Positions 1 to 5,204 of a stretch of DNA of 5,204 nt are shown one piece after another. Source of the DNA: an uncultured Phycisphaerales bacterium (GTDB lineage Bacteria > Planctomycetota > Phycisphaerae > UBA1845 > CAIVHJ01); contig CAIVHJ010000377.1 in NCBI GenBank assembly GCA_903905665.1, forward strand, positions 1 through 5,204, written 5' to 3'. Each line of letters starts with the position of its first letter. Position 1 is the first letter of the stretch. The notes beneath the pieces were generated by a model that saw only the letters and a program-made list of their open reading frames with translations, did not search any database and had not been told where the DNA came from. Both the position numbers and the translations under genes were made by a program.

Positions 1-477
1 GCACAGCATGAAGCCGCATTGACGCCTCTCATCAATAACTATCGCACGGCTCAGGACCACGTTCAGGGTTGCCTGATCTGGGGCCAAGACCCGACGACCG
101 CCTATGCCGAACTCGACGCTGCTGTTGCCGCCTTACATCAGGGCACAACCAACCTCCTGACCAGCATACAGACCGATGTGCCTGCCGAATATCGCTCAGT
201 CCTCTCTCAGGTCATAGCCGATGCCGCACTTGACCCAGAACTCCGGGGACTGAATCTATCGCCGGAACAACGAGCGACGGTTCTTCAGGCGCAACGTGCT
301 CGTGATCGTGCCTTGGCAACCCAGTCGCAAGGTAGCACAGCAGTCCAAGCCGCTCAGGACCAGTTCTCGTCGCTCCTGAATACGACTCTGACCCCGCAGC
401 AGCAAAGTCAGTTCGCCGCTCATCGCCAGCTCATCCACCAGCGCCTGCCGGACATGATTCTGGCTGAGACGGAATAA
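1..477 (+). CDS. LTxxQ-like hypothetical protein, 5' end outside window
   Basis: The reading frame is open to the left edge, so this is probably the C-terminal 158 residues of a longer protein. A TTG at 19 could start a 152-residue version, but no ribosome binding site can be judged there. The visible protein is rich in Gln, Ala and Leu and should be almost entirely helical. Counting from the TTG, it carries two related motifs about 44 residues apart, LSPEQR (80-85) and LTPQQQ (124-129). These resemble the LTxxQ motif of the Spy/CpxP group of periplasmic helical proteins involved in envelope stress and metal response. No membrane segment is visible, and a signal peptide, if any, would lie off the left edge. 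The family link rests only on these short motifs and the helical, Gln-rich character, so function remains open. The next coding fragment downstream lies in a different frame, so the two are not fused. Confidence 0.65.
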   Translation, partial: AQHEAALTPLINNYRTAQDHVQGCLIWGQDPTTAYAELDAAVAALHQGTTNLLTSIQTDVPAEYRSVLSQVIADAALDPELRGLNLSPEQRATVLQAQRARDRALATQSQGSTAVQAAQDQFSSLLNTTLTPQQQSQFAAHRQLIHQRLPDMILAETE

Positions 478-500
478 AATTAGGAAGGCAGCGAATCCCT

Positions 501-644
501 TTGGCGGCTGTCCTTGATCATCTAAAAACTAACCTGCACGCCGTCTGGGATAGTGGACTGATCGACCTAGGTTTGCGACGTGGTTTGAAGCTGGACACGA
601 CAGTGAGCGACAAGGAACGCGAAACATGGTCCCGACTCTCATAA
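501..644 (+). pseudogene. S1/P1 nuclease remnant (C-terminal fragment)
   Basis: Translating from 501 gives 47 codons to a TAA at 642-644. They include NLHAVWDSGLID (531-566), a close match to the conserved NLHxxWDxGxI motif of S1/P1 zinc-dependent single-strand nucleases. In the P1 enzyme the His and Asp of this H-x3-D motif are ligands of the zinc cluster. The following residues (about 591-641), with a T-x-S-x-x-E-R-x-x-W pattern, also resemble the segment after this motif in bacterial homologues. Family members are about 270 residues. Here the N-terminal Trp, the other His/Asp ligands and the upstream half are missing, and the segment before the motif does not look like the family. No start codon with a Shine-Dalgarno sequence fits. 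I read this as a decayed nuclease gene left behind by a deletion. It could not be active. A sequencing gap or frameshift hiding more of the gene upstream is unlikely, because the preceding LTxxQ-like gene occupies that DNA. Confidence 0.6.
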
Positions 645-674
645 CCACTGGTACATAATTCGGGGGCAGGTCAC

Positions 675-1688
675 ATGGTCGACCCGGGCAAGCTCTATGG
701 TCCATATATAACCCACTACAGGTATGTGCTTCGGTGGCGATGGCTAATCATTGCAGGCTGGGCTGTTGCGATGGTGGCGCTCACCCGGGCGTTTGGTTGG
801 TTGTATGAAAAGGCCCCCGAATCAGACTGGCTGGTTCCGGCAGTGGCCTGTGTATTCTCATTCGTGATATGGATTGCCGAGCTGCGGAACCGCCAAGCCA
901 TCCATCGTTGTCGGGCCGCCCTGAAAACGATAGAGGATAAGATCATACCATCAGACATTCCGAAACTCCTGAGCGGCGACATACCAGCCGGGGGTTGTAA
1001 GGACCGTGTCAAGAGCCACGGATTTTGGATCACCGTTCTGGTGCTCGGAAGCTCCATCCTGTGTGGTGTTGGAACGGCCTACCTCGCCTACCAAGGCGGT
1101 AAACTTCAAGGATACATAGGTCCCGGCGACCTAAACACTGAGAGGACATCAATGGCAAACTACGTGATTGCGGTATCAACGGTCGCGTACGTAGCGTTGA
1201 CGTGCGTTGTTGTGGTTTTCATGTATCGTCAGACCCAAGCACAACGTGAGACGATCAAGCTTCAGGCGTTCCAAATGCTTGCAACACGCATGGAGGCCGT
1301 GCGGCAGGATCGTAAAACTGTCCGCAGTTATTTTCACCAAGCAAAGGCCGACCAAGGCAGCAACGTCTCTCAACCGCTTCCGCCGGATGTCGAAGCTGCT
1401 GCTGATCGTGTTTGCCGAGAATTCGATTACCTTGGCTTGATGGACCGCGAGAGTATGGTCGATCATCGCTTGGTCGATTTGTTTTACTCAGTCCCGTTTG
1501 TGCAACTCTACGAAGTTGGGCTCGGTGATTACGTCCAGAAGTTACGGATGCGAGAAGAAAGGGGGCCAACACACTTCTGGGAGTTGGTCGAGTTCTACGG
1601 GCGGGTGAAAAACGTGCCCAAGAATCACCCCGGGCTATCTGGTCAGACAGACTGGCCCCCAAAGCCCAGAGTCTTAAGCAGCACCTAG
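675..1688 (+). CDS. Four-TM membrane protein with DUF4760-like C-terminus
   Basis: This is a 337-residue hypothetical inner-membrane protein. Hydrophobic segments fall at about residues 22-43, 52-68, 116-139 and 162-184, giving two TM pairs. They are separated by a polar, mostly helical stretch (69-115) that would lie in the cytoplasm if both termini do. The last TM runs into FMYRQTQAQRETIKLQ, a TM followed by an amphipathic helix, then a soluble region to the C-terminus. This layout resembles DUF4760 proteins and other small membrane proteins of unknown role. The soluble region contains a conserved-looking stretch around 248-285 (REFDYLGLMD, then DLFYSVPFVQLYE). The ATG at 675 follows a G-rich site (662-670), and the CATAAT at 654-659 could be a -10 element but has no convincing -35. 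The gene starts 31 bases after the nuclease remnant and appears to stand alone. It is surely coding; its function is unknown and the domain assignment is tentative. Confidence 0.85.
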   Translation: MVDPGKLYGPYITHYRYVLRWRWLIIAGWAVAMVALTRAFGWLYEKAPESDWLVPAVACVFSFVIWIAELRNRQAIHRCRAALKTIEDKIIPSDIPKLLSGDIPAGGCKDRVKSHGFWITVLVLGSSILCGVGTAYLAYQGGKLQGYIGPGDLNTERTSMANYVIAVSTVAYVALTCVVVVFMYRQTQAQRETIKLQAFQMLATRMEAVRQDRKTVRSYFHQAKADQGSNVSQPLPPDVEAAADRVCREFDYLGLMDRESMVDHRLVDLFYSVPFVQLYEVGLGDYVQKLRMREERGPTHFWELVEFYGRVKNVPKNHPGLSGQTDWPPKPRVLSST

Positions 1689-2072
1689 GCAATTTCCTTC
1701 CTCCATTATTACTCGAAGGGGGAGAGATGACAAAATCTATTGTTTCTTGCACGCAGATTCTGCTTTTGGAGGATGCTCATATTTCGACAGGAAATGCGGA
1801 TTTTGAGAGAGGAACTGAAAGAGGTTTTTGTCACTCCTTGATATCGTCAAATAAACGCGGGGTGCCGAGCCGCTGCCATTACCGCTAAAACCGTGCGTTT
1901 GCGTGTCTGTGACTTGGAAACACGCGATCGTGACGTTTCCTATGCATTTTGCACTGGAAAACGACTATCGAAATGGACACGCTGATGTGCGAATTTGGAC
2001 GAAATGTCTGTTCCACCTGCCGTCATCACGATACGTAGTCACTACCTCGATCATCACTTGGGAATCTTCCGC
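1689..2072. other. Intergenic gap between convergent genes
   Basis: This stretch of 384 bases separates the plus-strand membrane protein from the minus-strand polymerase, whose 3' ends face each other. It holds one weak small ORF (1727-1888, listed separately). I looked for a bidirectional terminator. Only short stems are present: GTAG-TCA-CTAC at 2035-2045, and GCGTGT/ACACGC arms around 1900-1924. Neither has a following T-run on either strand, so no intrinsic terminator can be called. No RNA gene or mobile-element end was recognised. Longer open frames that run into the polymerase (from 1903 and 1995 on the plus strand) look like shadows of its 3' end. Confidence 0.5.
1727..1888 (+). CDS. 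Possible small ORF of 53 residues with strong RBS
   Basis: An ATG at 1727 is preceded by a very good Shine-Dalgarno sequence, AAGGGGGAGAG (1716-1726), and opens a frame of 53 codons to a TAA at 1886-1888. The product starts MTKSIVSCTQILLLED, has three cysteines and ends in a basic tail (KRG...HYR). It shows no signal peptide, membrane segment or family motif that I recognise. The gene would lie 38 bases after the membrane-protein stop on the same strand and could be co-transcribed with it. The case rests on the ribosome binding site alone. The frame is short enough to arise by chance, and the sequence does not look obviously protein-like. Treat it as a candidate only. Confidence 0.22.
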   Translation: MTKSIVSCTQILLLEDAHISTGNADFERGTERGFCHSLISSNKRGVPSRCHYR

Positions 2073-3287
2073 TCAGCCATTCAAATCAAGGTCTGGAATC
2101 TGGCTGAAGGCGATTTTGGTGGGAGCCATATCCCGCGCATGAAATGCACCGGCCAGAAACGCGGCATTGGCTCCGTACTTCTGGTTGATCCGGTCAATCA
2201 CCCACCAGAGTTGAGTTCGCTTCTGATCTCCGTCCAGCAGGGGCAGGTCCGCCGACTCGTCGTTCACCAGATCGAACAATCCCATACCCACTTGCAGGGG
2301 TTTGAGGTTCTGGGGACAACGTTGCCACAGTTTGTTGAAGGCCTCAACGAAGGAAGTCGTATCTTGACATAGACCGATATGAGATTTGCCATGCCATGAT
2401 TCCTTGTTCATAAACCTCACGAACACAAACATCTGCCGGGCCCAGTGCTTCAGGTATCGCAACCGTGCGGCGGCCTTGTGGATCAGTCGCACCAGAATAT
2501 CGTGAGACGATTCCATGTTGCGGAACTCCGGGGCCAGTACCCGTGAATGTCCCACCTGTCTCTTGTGGATGACCGTGGGCGGAAGTTCATCCCCGCGCAG
2601 ATTGTGATACCAGATCGTGCCCAGAAGTGATTGCCAGATCGTGTGTAATTGCTGTTCGGACAGGCTGCACAATTGTGCCACGGTGAAGACCTTGGCTTGA
2701 TGCAGCCGTTTCACCATTCGATCAGCAATGCCGGGCAGGTCATCCAGTTTCAGACCATACAATTTGTAAGGCAATTCGTCCTTTTGAATCACCACCAGTC
2801 CGTCCGGCTTTTGCATGTCGCTGGCGACTTTGGCCAAAAAACAATTTGGTGCTAAACCCACCGAACAACGCAGGTGCTTTCCCACTTGCCGGTACACGGC
2901 ATCCTTGACCCGCTGAGCCAGTTTCACCGCATTCTCAAGTTGCTTTTCCGTACCCAACAATCTGCAACTCATTTCGTCGATGGAGTGAATGGCGTCCACG
3001 TGCAGGCAGGATTCGACGGCTTGGACGATCTGGTGGTGCAGTCGGATGTAGGCTTCGGGCCGACCTTCCACCACGATCAGACCCGGACACATCTTCTTGG
3101 CTTCACCGATGTTCGTGCCCGTGTTGACTCCGAATCCTTTGGCTTCGTAACTGACAGCGATACAACAAGTCGAATCGGTCATCATCGGGGCGATAGCGAC
3201 AGGTCGATTCCGAAGTTCAGGCCGGAGTTGCTGCTCGCAACTGGCGAAATAACTGTTCATGTCCAAAAATAGGCAGTTCAGGCTCAT
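2073..3287 (-). CDS. Y-family translesion DNA polymerase (UmuC/DinB-like)
   Basis: This is a 404-residue, apparently full-length error-prone polymerase that would copy past DNA lesions. The palm begins with FLDMNSYFASCE (residues 7-18): Asp9 is the first metal ligand and Phe14 sits at the steric-gate position that excludes ribonucleotides. The second catalytic motif is HSIDEM, with Asp104 and Glu105. The SIDE form, the Asn after DM and the YEAKGFGV at 47-54 are closer to UmuC/ImpB than to DinB. NCFLAKVASDMQKPDG (148-163) is the usual conserved lysine-containing block. A thumb HhH motif lies near 182-209 (LDDLPGIADRMVKRL), followed by a little-finger domain at about 240-350. A canonical QLxLF clamp motif is absent; ADLPLL (346-351) sits where one is expected. 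No umuD-like partner is visible. The ATG is fixed by a near-perfect Shine-Dalgarno sequence, GGGGTGATC (3289-3297). All catalytic residues are present, so activity is expected. The exact subfamily is uncertain. Confidence 0.93.
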   Translation of the reverse strand: MSLNCLFLDMNSYFASCEQQLRPELRNRPVAIAPMMTDSTCCIAVSYEAKGFGVNTGTNIGEAKKMCPGLIVVEGRPEAYIRLHHQIVQAVESCLHVDAIHSIDEMSCRLLGTEKQLENAVKLAQRVKDAVYRQVGKHLRCSVGLAPNCFLAKVASDMQKPDGLVVIQKDELPYKLYGLKLDDLPGIADRMVKRLHQAKVFTVAQLCSLSEQQLHTIWQSLLGTIWYHNLRGDELPPTVIHKRQVGHSRVLAPEFRNMESSHDILVRLIHKAAARLRYLKHWARQMFVFVRFMNKESWHGKSHIGLCQDTTSFVEAFNKLWQRCPQNLKPLQVGMGLFDLVNDESADLPLLDGDQKRTQLWWVIDRINQKYGANAAFLAGAFHARDMAPTKIAFSQIPDLDLNG

Positions 3288-3303
3288 GGATCACCCCAAT
3301 CCA

Positions 3304-3325
3304 TATACCTAACATACACCTAACA
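3304..3325 (-). promoter_or_regulatory. Tandem 11-bp direct repeat, likely operator
   Basis: Two directly adjacent 11-bp copies read TGTTAGGTGTA (3325-3315) and TGTTAGGTATA (3314-3304) on the minus strand, differing at one base. They lie over the spacer and -10 of the predicted polymerase promoter and extend to the expected transcription start, an ideal position for a repressor. One helical turn between copies places both half-sites on the same DNA face. The geometry, GTTA-N7-GTTA, equals that of the alphaproteobacterial LexA box GTTC-N7-GTTC, but the bases differ. A LexA-type damage-responsive repressor is therefore an inference and not a demonstration. Confidence 0.5.
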
Positions 3326-3339
3326 CGCTATAGAGTCAA
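3311..3339 (-). promoter_or_regulatory. Predicted sigma-70-type promoter of the polymerase gene
   Basis: On the minus strand, TTGACT (3339-3334) matches the -35 consensus at five of six positions. It is followed after exactly 17 bases by TATGTT (3316-3311), which matches the -10 consensus at four of six. Transcription would begin near 3304, leaving a leader of about 17 bases that carries the strong Shine-Dalgarno sequence before the ATG at 3287. This gives the polymerase its own promoter in the 91-base gap behind the DUF72 gene, although read-through from that gene is also possible. Confidence 0.6.
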
Positions 3340-3378
3340 ACTGGGTTTTATCTGTTTGGGGGTAAGCGAGTTGCGACG

Positions 3379-4317
3379 CTATCTCCAGTCGAGATTGGCG
3401 GCCAAAACCTCTTCGATGGTCTGAACGGCGTTGCCTTCAAGCCGGTTGTTGACGTACACATAGAGTTGAATCTGCTTGGCGGTGCTCTGGCGGATGAGTT
3501 CGACCATCGCTTCCCGGCCTTGGGGGTACGGCTCCTGAACGTGCTCATACGGTTCAAACAAATTCACGGCCTGCTGGTAGGTTCGGCCCGGTCTGAGCAG
3601 AAAACGCGCCACCGAAAAGTCTGCGGTGAGCGCCCCGTCATGCCTGAGTTGTTCCAGAACGCTCGGCATTCGTGACCACGAATTGAAGCAATGCGCTACG
3701 CGATGATCTCGCAGAGTACGGAAGTATTGGTCACATAGGAATGATGGATTGCGTACTTCAACGGCAAACCGGAACCGATCGGTGGGAATCCGACTCAGCA
3801 AGTTGTGGAGTTTCCGGGCAAACACGTCGGGATGGGCGGTTTCACTATCATAGATCGTCCCAAACTCAAAGATCAGTACGCCCAGTTTATTGTGATAGGG
3901 CATGAGCGGTTCGAGGAGTTGCTCGTTGAGCAACGTCGCGTCCATGAAGTGCCCGTTGTCAATGCCGGCACGCTGTCCGTACCGTTTTTGTTGGGGCCAT
4001 CGCTCAACGGTAATTTCCTCCGGGATTTTGATGGAGAATCGAAAGCCGTCGGGTAATTGATCGAAATTTGCTCTCAGCATTTGTGGAGTGGGAAGACGGT
4101 AGAAACCACCGTCAAAACACACCGTCGGAAAGGTCTCGCTGTACTCATTCAAGCAGGTTCGATCGAACCGCATCTTGGACCACCGGTTGCGATACTCATA
4201 CCGATCTCTCGAATAGACTTGTCCCATCCAGCCGGGGTACTTCCACGACGACGTGCCTAGAAAAATACCTCTCTTGGAGTACGAATCGAGCCGTGTTTTA
4301 AGAAGATCGTCTTCCAT
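3379..4317 (-). CDS. DUF72 (YecE-like) family protein
   Basis: This 312-residue protein belongs to the DUF72 family, predicted TIM-barrel cytoplasmic proteins of unknown biochemical role. Family hallmarks in order are GTSSWKYPGW (residues 21-30), a FYRLPTPQMLRAN block corresponding to the F-Y-x-x-P region, FRFSIKIPEEIT, an EVRNPSF block (the ExR.xSW-like strand), and the C-terminal YVYVNNRLEGNA (286-297), which matches the family's Y-x-NN-x-x-GxA signature. It is slightly longer than typical members (about 240-300), through insertions rather than an extra domain. The ATG at 4317 follows GGTGG six bases upstream. The gene ends 91 bases before the polymerase start on the same strand, so the two could be partly co-transcribed. 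No catalytic role should be inferred from the name. The family assignment is secure. Confidence 0.92.
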   Translation of the reverse strand: MEDDLLKTRLDSYSKRGIFLGTSSWKYPGWMGQVYSRDRYEYRNRWSKMRFDRTCLNEYSETFPTVCFDGGFYRLPTPQMLRANFDQLPDGFRFSIKIPEEITVERWPQQKRYGQRAGIDNGHFMDATLLNEQLLEPLMPYHNKLGVLIFEFGTIYDSETAHPDVFARKLHNLLSRIPTDRFRFAVEVRNPSFLCDQYFRTLRDHRVAHCFNSWSRMPSVLEQLRHDGALTADFSVARFLLRPGRTYQQAVNLFEPYEHVQEPYPQGREAMVELIRQSTAKQIQLYVYVNNRLEGNAVQTIEEVLAANLDWR

Positions 4318-4410
4318 GTGATTCCACCGTCGGCATTGAGGATTTCAGCGGATGTGATACCACAGTGAGCCGTTAATAGACAGGCGGTAAAACCTTGATT
4401 TGATGACAAC

Positions 4411-4437
4411 ATTCTGATATTCGGAACCTTTCAGAAT
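4411..4437. repeat. Inverted repeat upstream of the DUF72 gene
   Basis: The arms ATTCTGA (4411-4417) and TCAGAAT (4431-4437) are perfect 7-bp inverted copies around a 13-base centre, about 95-120 bases before the DUF72 start codon. On the minus strand a perfect TTGACA (4449-4444) lies just upstream, but no acceptable -10 element follows at 16-19 bases. This may be an operator or a chance palindrome. No T-run follows on either strand, so it is not a terminator. Confidence 0.25.
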
Positions 4438-4600
4438 TCTTCTTGTCAATACTGTGCTTTTGCGTGTACATGACGTGAAAACTCCATGCCGAGACATTCC
4501 TTTGATGATTATCACATGAAACAGAGCATCGTGACTGGAGGGGGAAGGATACAGAATGGGTATCGTTCATCAATCTGACGGAATGCCATCCACCGCCTGA

Positions 4601-4846
4601 TTATCGTTTGGGGCGCTGAGCCAGTGCGTACTTCAGGACTTTCGCCACCAGGGCCGCTTTTGTCCCTACTTGGATTTTTGTGAAGGCGTTTCGTAAATGC
4701 GTCCGTAATGTGGCTGGTGCGATGCGCAGATTTTTTGCAATCTCTGGGGTGGGCAAACCCCGGCATATTCCCTCGCATACTTGCCGTTCACGCCGTGTCA
4801 GCGTTGGGAAAAGTGAGTGGATGATTTTGTGCAGCGTAGGTTTCAA
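4601..4846 (-). CDS. Stand-alone LuxR/GerE-type HTH transcription regulator
   Basis: This 81-residue protein consists almost entirely of a LuxR C-terminal (GerE) helix-turn-helix domain. LTRRERQV (16-23) begins the domain. GICRGLPTPEIAKNL (26-40) holds the scaffold helices, with the Gly30 and Ile36-Ala37 positions that are typical of the family. The recognition helix follows in TLRTHLRNAFTKI (46-58), matching the usual TVKTHLxxIxxKL. Normal LuxR or NarL proteins carry an N-terminal receiver or ligand-binding domain; here only 15 residues precede the HTH, so sensing must come from elsewhere or the protein acts constitutively. The start is TTG at 4846. It is supported by AGGAGAGG (4857-4850) and by an in-frame TAG 12 bases upstream, so no longer form exists. 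It is co-directional with its neighbours but has its own promoter. It probably binds DNA; the targets are unknown, and its own promoter palindrome is a candidate. Confidence 0.88.
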   Translation of the reverse strand: MKPTLHKIIHSLFPTLTRRERQVCEGICRGLPTPEIAKNLRIAPATLRTHLRNAFTKIQVGTKAALVAKVLKYALAQRPKR

Positions 4847-4859
4847 AATCCTCTCCTAC

Positions 4860-4886
4860 AATGATTATCAACCAACTATAATCATT
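4860..4886. promoter_or_regulatory. Palindromic operator candidate at the luxR-type promoter
   Basis: AATGATTAT (4860-4868) and ATAATCATT (4878-4886) are perfect 9-bp inverted arms around a 9-base centre. The palindrome covers the predicted -10, the start point and the early leader, ending two bases before the ribosome binding site. The size and two-fold symmetry fit a site for a dimeric LuxR-family protein, and the position fits repression. Autoregulation by the adjacent regulator is the simplest reading. As RNA it could also form a weak AU-rich hairpin near the ribosome binding site. Confidence 0.5.
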
Positions 4887-4906
4887 CCCAAAAAGAGGTT
4901 TGTCAA
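4878..4906 (-). promoter_or_regulatory. Predicted promoter of the LuxR-type gene
   Basis: On the minus strand a perfect TTGACA -35 (4906-4901) is followed after 17 bases by GATTAT (4883-4878), which matches the -10 consensus at four of six positions. Transcription would start near 4871, leaving a leader of about 25 bases that contains the AGGAGAGG ribosome binding site. The -10 falls inside the right arm of the palindrome described next. Confidence 0.55.
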
Positions 4907-4955
4907 CCGGATGCCTCGTAACGGGCTTCACCGTATCCCGACGACGTGGTAGAAA

Positions 4956-5162
4956 CTATTCCAAGCATCTCGCGCCTACCAACGCCAGCAATAGGTCGCG
5001 GTACGTGGTCCAGTAGAATTTGGATTTTTGATCGAAGCCCGTGTCGGCAGAATGGGCGGCTCGATCCGAGAACACTTCGGCACAAAACCAGAAAAAAGAT
5101 TCGATGTCGCCAACCTCATCGAGAATGTGCTCAATCAAATCCTTGATGTCTTCCTGTTTCAT
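4956..5162 (-). CDS. Small hypothetical protein, 68 residues
   Basis: I do not recognise a family. The ATG at 5162 is preceded by AGGGGC at a spacing of 5-6 bases, and the frame runs 68 codons to a TAG at 4956-4958. The product has an acidic amphipathic N-terminal helix (KQEDIKDLIEHILDEVGDIE), an aromatic segment SFFWFCAEVFSD (residues 22-33), a polar middle, and a C-terminal hydrophobic helix (YRDLLLALVGARCLE). The composition looks like a folded, soluble helical protein and not like random translation. No membrane segment or metal motif is present. It lies about 110 bases upstream of the LuxR-type gene on the same strand. The overlapping frames on either strand are less protein-like. It is probably real; its function is unknown. 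Confidence 0.6.
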   Translation of the reverse strand: MKQEDIKDLIEHILDEVGDIESFFWFCAEVFSDRAAHSADTGFDQKSKFYWTTYRDLLLALVGARCLE

Positions 5163-5204
5163 GACATGCCCCTATAGAAAGTACCGTCACGCCCATTGGG
5201 ACAC

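Noticed and set aside
1255..1752. 165-codon minus-strand open frame
   Set aside because: It is antisense to the membrane protein and rich in Arg, Ser and Pro with no family features.
2035..2045. Hairpin GTAG-TCA-CTAC as a terminator for the convergent genes
   Set aside because: The stem is only four base pairs and no T-run follows on either strand.
1995..2372. 125-codon plus-strand open frame
   Set aside because: It is mostly antisense to the polymerase 3' end, which has clear catalytic motifs; no ribosome binding site or family motif is present.
2874..3272. 132-codon plus-strand open frame
   Set aside because: It is fully antisense to the polymerase palm domain; His/Asp/Val-rich composition is typical of a reverse-strand shadow.
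4444..4449. TTGACA on the minus strand as a DUF72 promoter
   Set aside because: The -35 is perfect, but no hexamer resembling a -10 occurs at 16-19 bases, so no promoter was called.
4373..4573. 66-codon minus-strand frame between the regulator and DUF72 genes
   Set aside because: It has a TTG start without a ribosome binding site, low-complexity-like Ser/His/Cys composition, and crosses the putative regulatory repeats.
4512..4778. 88-codon minus-strand open frame
   Set aside because: It overlaps the LuxR-type gene in another frame; the HTH signature lies in the other frame.
1..5204. CRISPR array, tRNA, transposase or defence system
   Set aside because: No regularly spaced repeats, cloverleaf, terminal inverted repeats or hallmark proteins are visible on either strand.

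Overview
The window is a bacterial chromosomal segment of moderate GC (a little above half, by eye). Its genes are loosely spaced, with intergenic gaps of roughly 90 to 380 bases, and there is no recognisable insertion sequence, tRNA, rRNA or CRISPR array. Gene content and style point weakly to a Planctomycetota-like genome: a UmuC-like Y-family polymerase next to a DUF72 protein, an S1/P1-nuclease remnant, an LTxxQ-like protein, many lone hypotheticals and a TTG start. This lineage is an inference, because no phylogenetic marker gene is present.

Left third, plus strand. The 3' part of an LTxxQ-like gene (1-477) enters from the left edge. It is followed by a 47-codon fragment (501-644) that keeps the zinc-ligand motif of S1/P1 nucleases but lacks the rest of the enzyme. 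Next comes a membrane protein with four predicted transmembrane segments and a DUF4760-like C-terminal region (675-1688). A gap of nearly 400 bases follows, with one weak 53-codon small ORF that has a good ribosome binding site.

Right two thirds, minus strand. Reading right to left, there is a 68-residue hypothetical protein (5162-4956), a stand-alone LuxR/GerE-type helix-turn-helix protein of 81 residues (4846-4601, TTG start), a DUF72 (YecE-like) protein (4317-3379) and a UmuC/DinB-like translesion DNA polymerase (3287-2073). The polymerase converges on the plus-strand membrane-protein region.

Regulation is the most informative part. The polymerase has its own near-consensus sigma-70-type promoter. 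Two adjacent 11-bp direct repeats overlap its -10 element with the same GTT-N-GTT periodicity as the alphaproteobacterial LexA box, though not its sequence. The LuxR-type gene has a perfect TTGACA -35 and a 9-bp-arm palindrome over the -10 and early transcript, which suggests autoregulation. No complete novel system can be demonstrated. The best candidates for a second look are these two operators, the co-directional DUF72-polymerase pair and the decayed nuclease.
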